Assembly: GCA_964527925.1 (NCBI GenBank)
Contig: CAZGQO010000007.1
Span: forward strand, 1-64,000
Direction of reading: 5' to 3'
From: Ch128b sp964527925
GTDB taxonomy: Bacteria > Bacteroidota > Ignavibacteria > Ch128b
Length of the DNA: 64,000 nucleotides
Below are positions 63,001 to 64,000 of this stretch, one piece after another (positions within the stretch are counted from its first letter, which is position 1; the number at the start of each line of letters is the position of its first letter). The position numbers were made by a program, and so were the translations under genes. Below the pieces are notes generated by a model. It worked only from the letters and a program-made list of their open reading frames with translations. It ran no database searches and was not told the DNA's origin.

Positions 63001-64000
63001 CATTAACAAACTCACAAGGTAATTTTAAATTCACAGGTGTGCTGCCCGGTGAATATCATGTTCAGGAAATTGATTTACCAGGTTACATCAGCACAACACC
63101 TAATTCATTCTTTATAACGGTTACAAATTCAAATGTTGCTAATATTCTCTTTGGAGATAAAGTTAAACCCACATCCGAACCTTGTGATTTATCAAAATAT
63201 AAAACCTATACTCAAGATCAGTGGTGCCTTGAACCTGCAAAATCAATACTGTTAAATAATTTCAGCAGTATATTCCCGCATGGATTTATAATTGGTGATC
63301 AGGGTTCTCCATATAATGTGAAATTTACAAGTGGTAATGCGCTGAAATCTTTCTTACCGCAAATGGGTGCTCCTGGTCAGCTCAATATGAGTTATATTAA
63401 TCCAACTACAACAACAGCAGGACAATTCCCAGGAAATGTTGCAGCACTTACATTAAATGTTGTCTTAAATGATTCAGGTATTCTTGGATTCACATCTACA
63501 ACTAAACTAGGAAATCTTGTCGTCGCTTCTGGTCCGATGAAAGACTACAAAGTCTACGAAGTACTATTACTTGCAAATAAGGCACTTGGTGGTGGAACAA
63601 CTCCATTCTCAATTCAAACCTTGAATGATGTTGTTTCGATGATTAATTACAACTTTGCATGTGATTGCAATTATGGATTCTTAACATGTCCTCCTCCGCC
63701 AGATTCTTGCGGTGGTGGATTTGATGCTGGTGTTGAATCAAATGCAAACCTTGCTGACTTATTGTTACAGCGATTGACAAAGATCGAATATGGATTAACA
63801 ACTAAGATATTGAGAAATCCAAAAGCTGTCTTCAGTGCAAGTTTAGGATTAAGAGATATATTACCACCAGTTGGTCCACAAGGATCAAGACCTGTTGAAA
63901 CAACACCTTTCGATATTCTTGGAATTTCGAATGCAACTTCAGCTTATGCGGCTGATTACAATTTATCGTTAGCAAAAGGTGATGTACGAATTGCAAGTGT
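60021..64000 (+). CDS. Giant secreted protein with SdrD-B-like repeats, C-terminus beyond right edge
   Basis: The open frame from ATG 60021 runs to the edge (about 1326 codons visible). A signal peptide ends near LAFSQ (residue 30). Residues about 33-280 form module A (TSAKAVEKFLPQGGSPKAL, AGVFGGQVVALKLNVAF, TVYEVLNLANKALGG). Seven SdrD-B/Cna-B-like repeats follow at about 286, 388, 487, 589, 705, 831 and 953. They carry Ca2+-type motifs such as NDLNKNGIQDYGEPGVPNV. A second copy of module A follows at about 1054-1224 (SGNALKSFLPQMGAPGQL, VYEVLLLANKALGG). The tail is of unknown fold. Such repeats make rigid stalks of surface adhesins. The promoter-like TTGACA at 59953 lies just upstream, with AAAGGA as ribosome binding site. 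Confidence 0.85.
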   Translation, partial: MKPKIQYLLNLLVTLSLFGLWLYPNLAFSQGTCDLTKFVTYTQGGWGNKGGKLCNGVTFITVKQLETGEEVSKGNGTDKLGANTTFTFSNGKSVVIHTSCSQPIFIGMKVTADGFTYEIVQLTTIPSTSSNPGVIRDLYFNEVFPSGLVVGTNFKLTLTSAKAVEKFLPQGGSPKALDKNYTDPKSTKAGVFGGQVVALKLNVAFSDAGKIGTGTTKLGELVVNAGPLAGKTVYEVLNLANKALGGETTPYTIHQLNETVTAINENFDDGKVNKCFLRCPELPQLGSISGTVFFDVNSDGNFNSGEFGLPNVKVYLYSGTILIDSTFTDESGYYKFSFLNAGNYSVKVIDPYQLVLTNPPNPKSVSLSSGENKQNINFGYKCQVQLAKISGYVYVDANKNGVKDSGEQVLSNVTIKLYDKDGVILGTITTNSSGYYEFADLAPGIYTVEEIDPDMYRSTTSNYINLYLSAGQNSQNNNFGDILSADICGLVYNDENGDGIKQPSELGISDVLIELFDKHTGEFVASTTTGAAGEYCFPYLIPNTYKVKETDLPGYISTTPNEITVTVNQGDKSYNNYFGDKIQVIQKGSIGNFVWNDLNKNGIQDYGEPGVPNVIVKLYDCNDNWIKELTTDSNGKYKFDSLNPGSYQILVQLPSGYAFTQPNQGSDDSKDSDIDPITWKSHCINLLSGQNLTNVDAGIYQLPTCSIGDRVWNDLNKNGIQDYDEPGVPGIKVKLIDCSNSSVVQTTQTNSSGNYVFNNVYSGNYKIKFFDLPDGWKFTAKDQGTNDLKDSDADPSTGYTICFNIETFNCDSNSTRWDAGIYFEQPSLFCSVGDKVWEDLNKNGIQDPGEPGVPNVMVKLFACDSHTPMFTQTTNAQGKYLFNNVPEGYYYIKFENLPTGYSFTAKDAGSNDLFDSDVDPGTGKTACFPIDPHNCDSNSVKWDAGIFLCPPTYEVKGMVFNDLNGNGVKDFDEVGIPNVQIKLWGTSANLIATTLTNSQGNFKFTGVLPGEYHVQEIDLPGYISTTPNSFFITVTNSNVANILFGDKVKPTSEPCDLSKYKTYTQDQWCLEPAKSILLNNFSSIFPHGFIIGDQGSPYNVKFTSGNALKSFLPQMGAPGQLNMSYINPTTTTAGQFPGNVAALTLNVVLNDSGILGFTSTTKLGNLVVASGPMKDYKVYEVLLLANKALGGGTTPFSIQTLNDVVSMINYNFACDCNYGFLTCPPPPDSCGGGFDAGVESNANLADLLLQRLTKIEYGLTTKILRNPKAVFSASLGLRDILPPVGPQGSRPVETTPFDILGISNATSAYAADYNLSLAKGDVRIAS

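Overview
The window reads as an AT-rich Gram-negative chromosome from the Bacteroidota/Chlorobiota side of the tree, most likely an Ignavibacteria-type organism (inference). The signs are: many secreted proteins ending in the type IX secretion (T9SS) sorting domain with the NYPNPFNPST signature; a PorV/PorQ-like outer-membrane protein; TonB-dependent receptors with an N-terminal carboxypeptidase-regulatory-like domain; and bacterial lipoboxes. Shine-Dalgarno motifs (GGAG/GAGG) are present before many starts and were used to choose start codons. No phage, insertion sequence or CRISPR array was recognised.

Layout. 1-10.6 kb (minus strand): surface genes, namely a secreted protein cut by the left edge, two beta-barrel-like proteins, a PorV/PorQ-like protein, two T9SS cargo proteins and a large TonB receptor. 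10.8-18.1 kb (minus): one apparent operon running purM, a TolB-like propeller, a TPR lipoprotein with a CHAT-like end that lacks its catalytic dyad, a small lipoprotein and a second TonB receptor. 18.4-19.5 kb (plus): universal stress protein, zinc-ribbon protein, ribosomal protein S21. 19.5-31.1 kb: housekeeping and mixed genes (a frameshifted LOG-family gene, SDR, PBP4-type DacB, lipoprotein, SecG, tRNA-CAT, S9 peptidase, aldo/keto reductase, Kef-type antiporter, DUF2461). 31.4-36.5 kb: a Yip1 protein and a 1197-aa fibronectin-like T9SS protein flanked by two related, very small membrane-protein ORFs.

36.6-47.6 kb: a cluster that looks like a system for taking up and activating a carboxylic acid or ester. 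It contains two alpha/beta hydrolases (one a lipoprotein), an outer-membrane porin-like barrel, a lipoprotein, an acyl-CoA synthetase, a sodium:solute symporter, a thiolase-fold KAS III-like enzyme without the usual His and Asn, a FabG-like reductase and a GbsR/MarR-type regulator. A divergent aldehyde dehydrogenase lies beside it, and a perfect 16-bp palindrome sits in front of the regulator.

47.6-59.5 kb: a hybrid histidine kinase, ilvE and rsmI, followed on the minus strand by a compact exopolysaccharide-type locus. That locus holds a BcsB-like periplasmic protein, a beta-barrel, a GT2 synthase with an N-terminal GspE-N-like domain, a GT-C-like membrane glycosyltransferase and a receiver protein lacking the conserved Lys. 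It is the best candidate here for a poorly described system. rlmD follows. 60.0-64.0 kb (plus): a giant secreted protein with seven SdrD-B-like repeats between two copies of another module, cut by the right edge.
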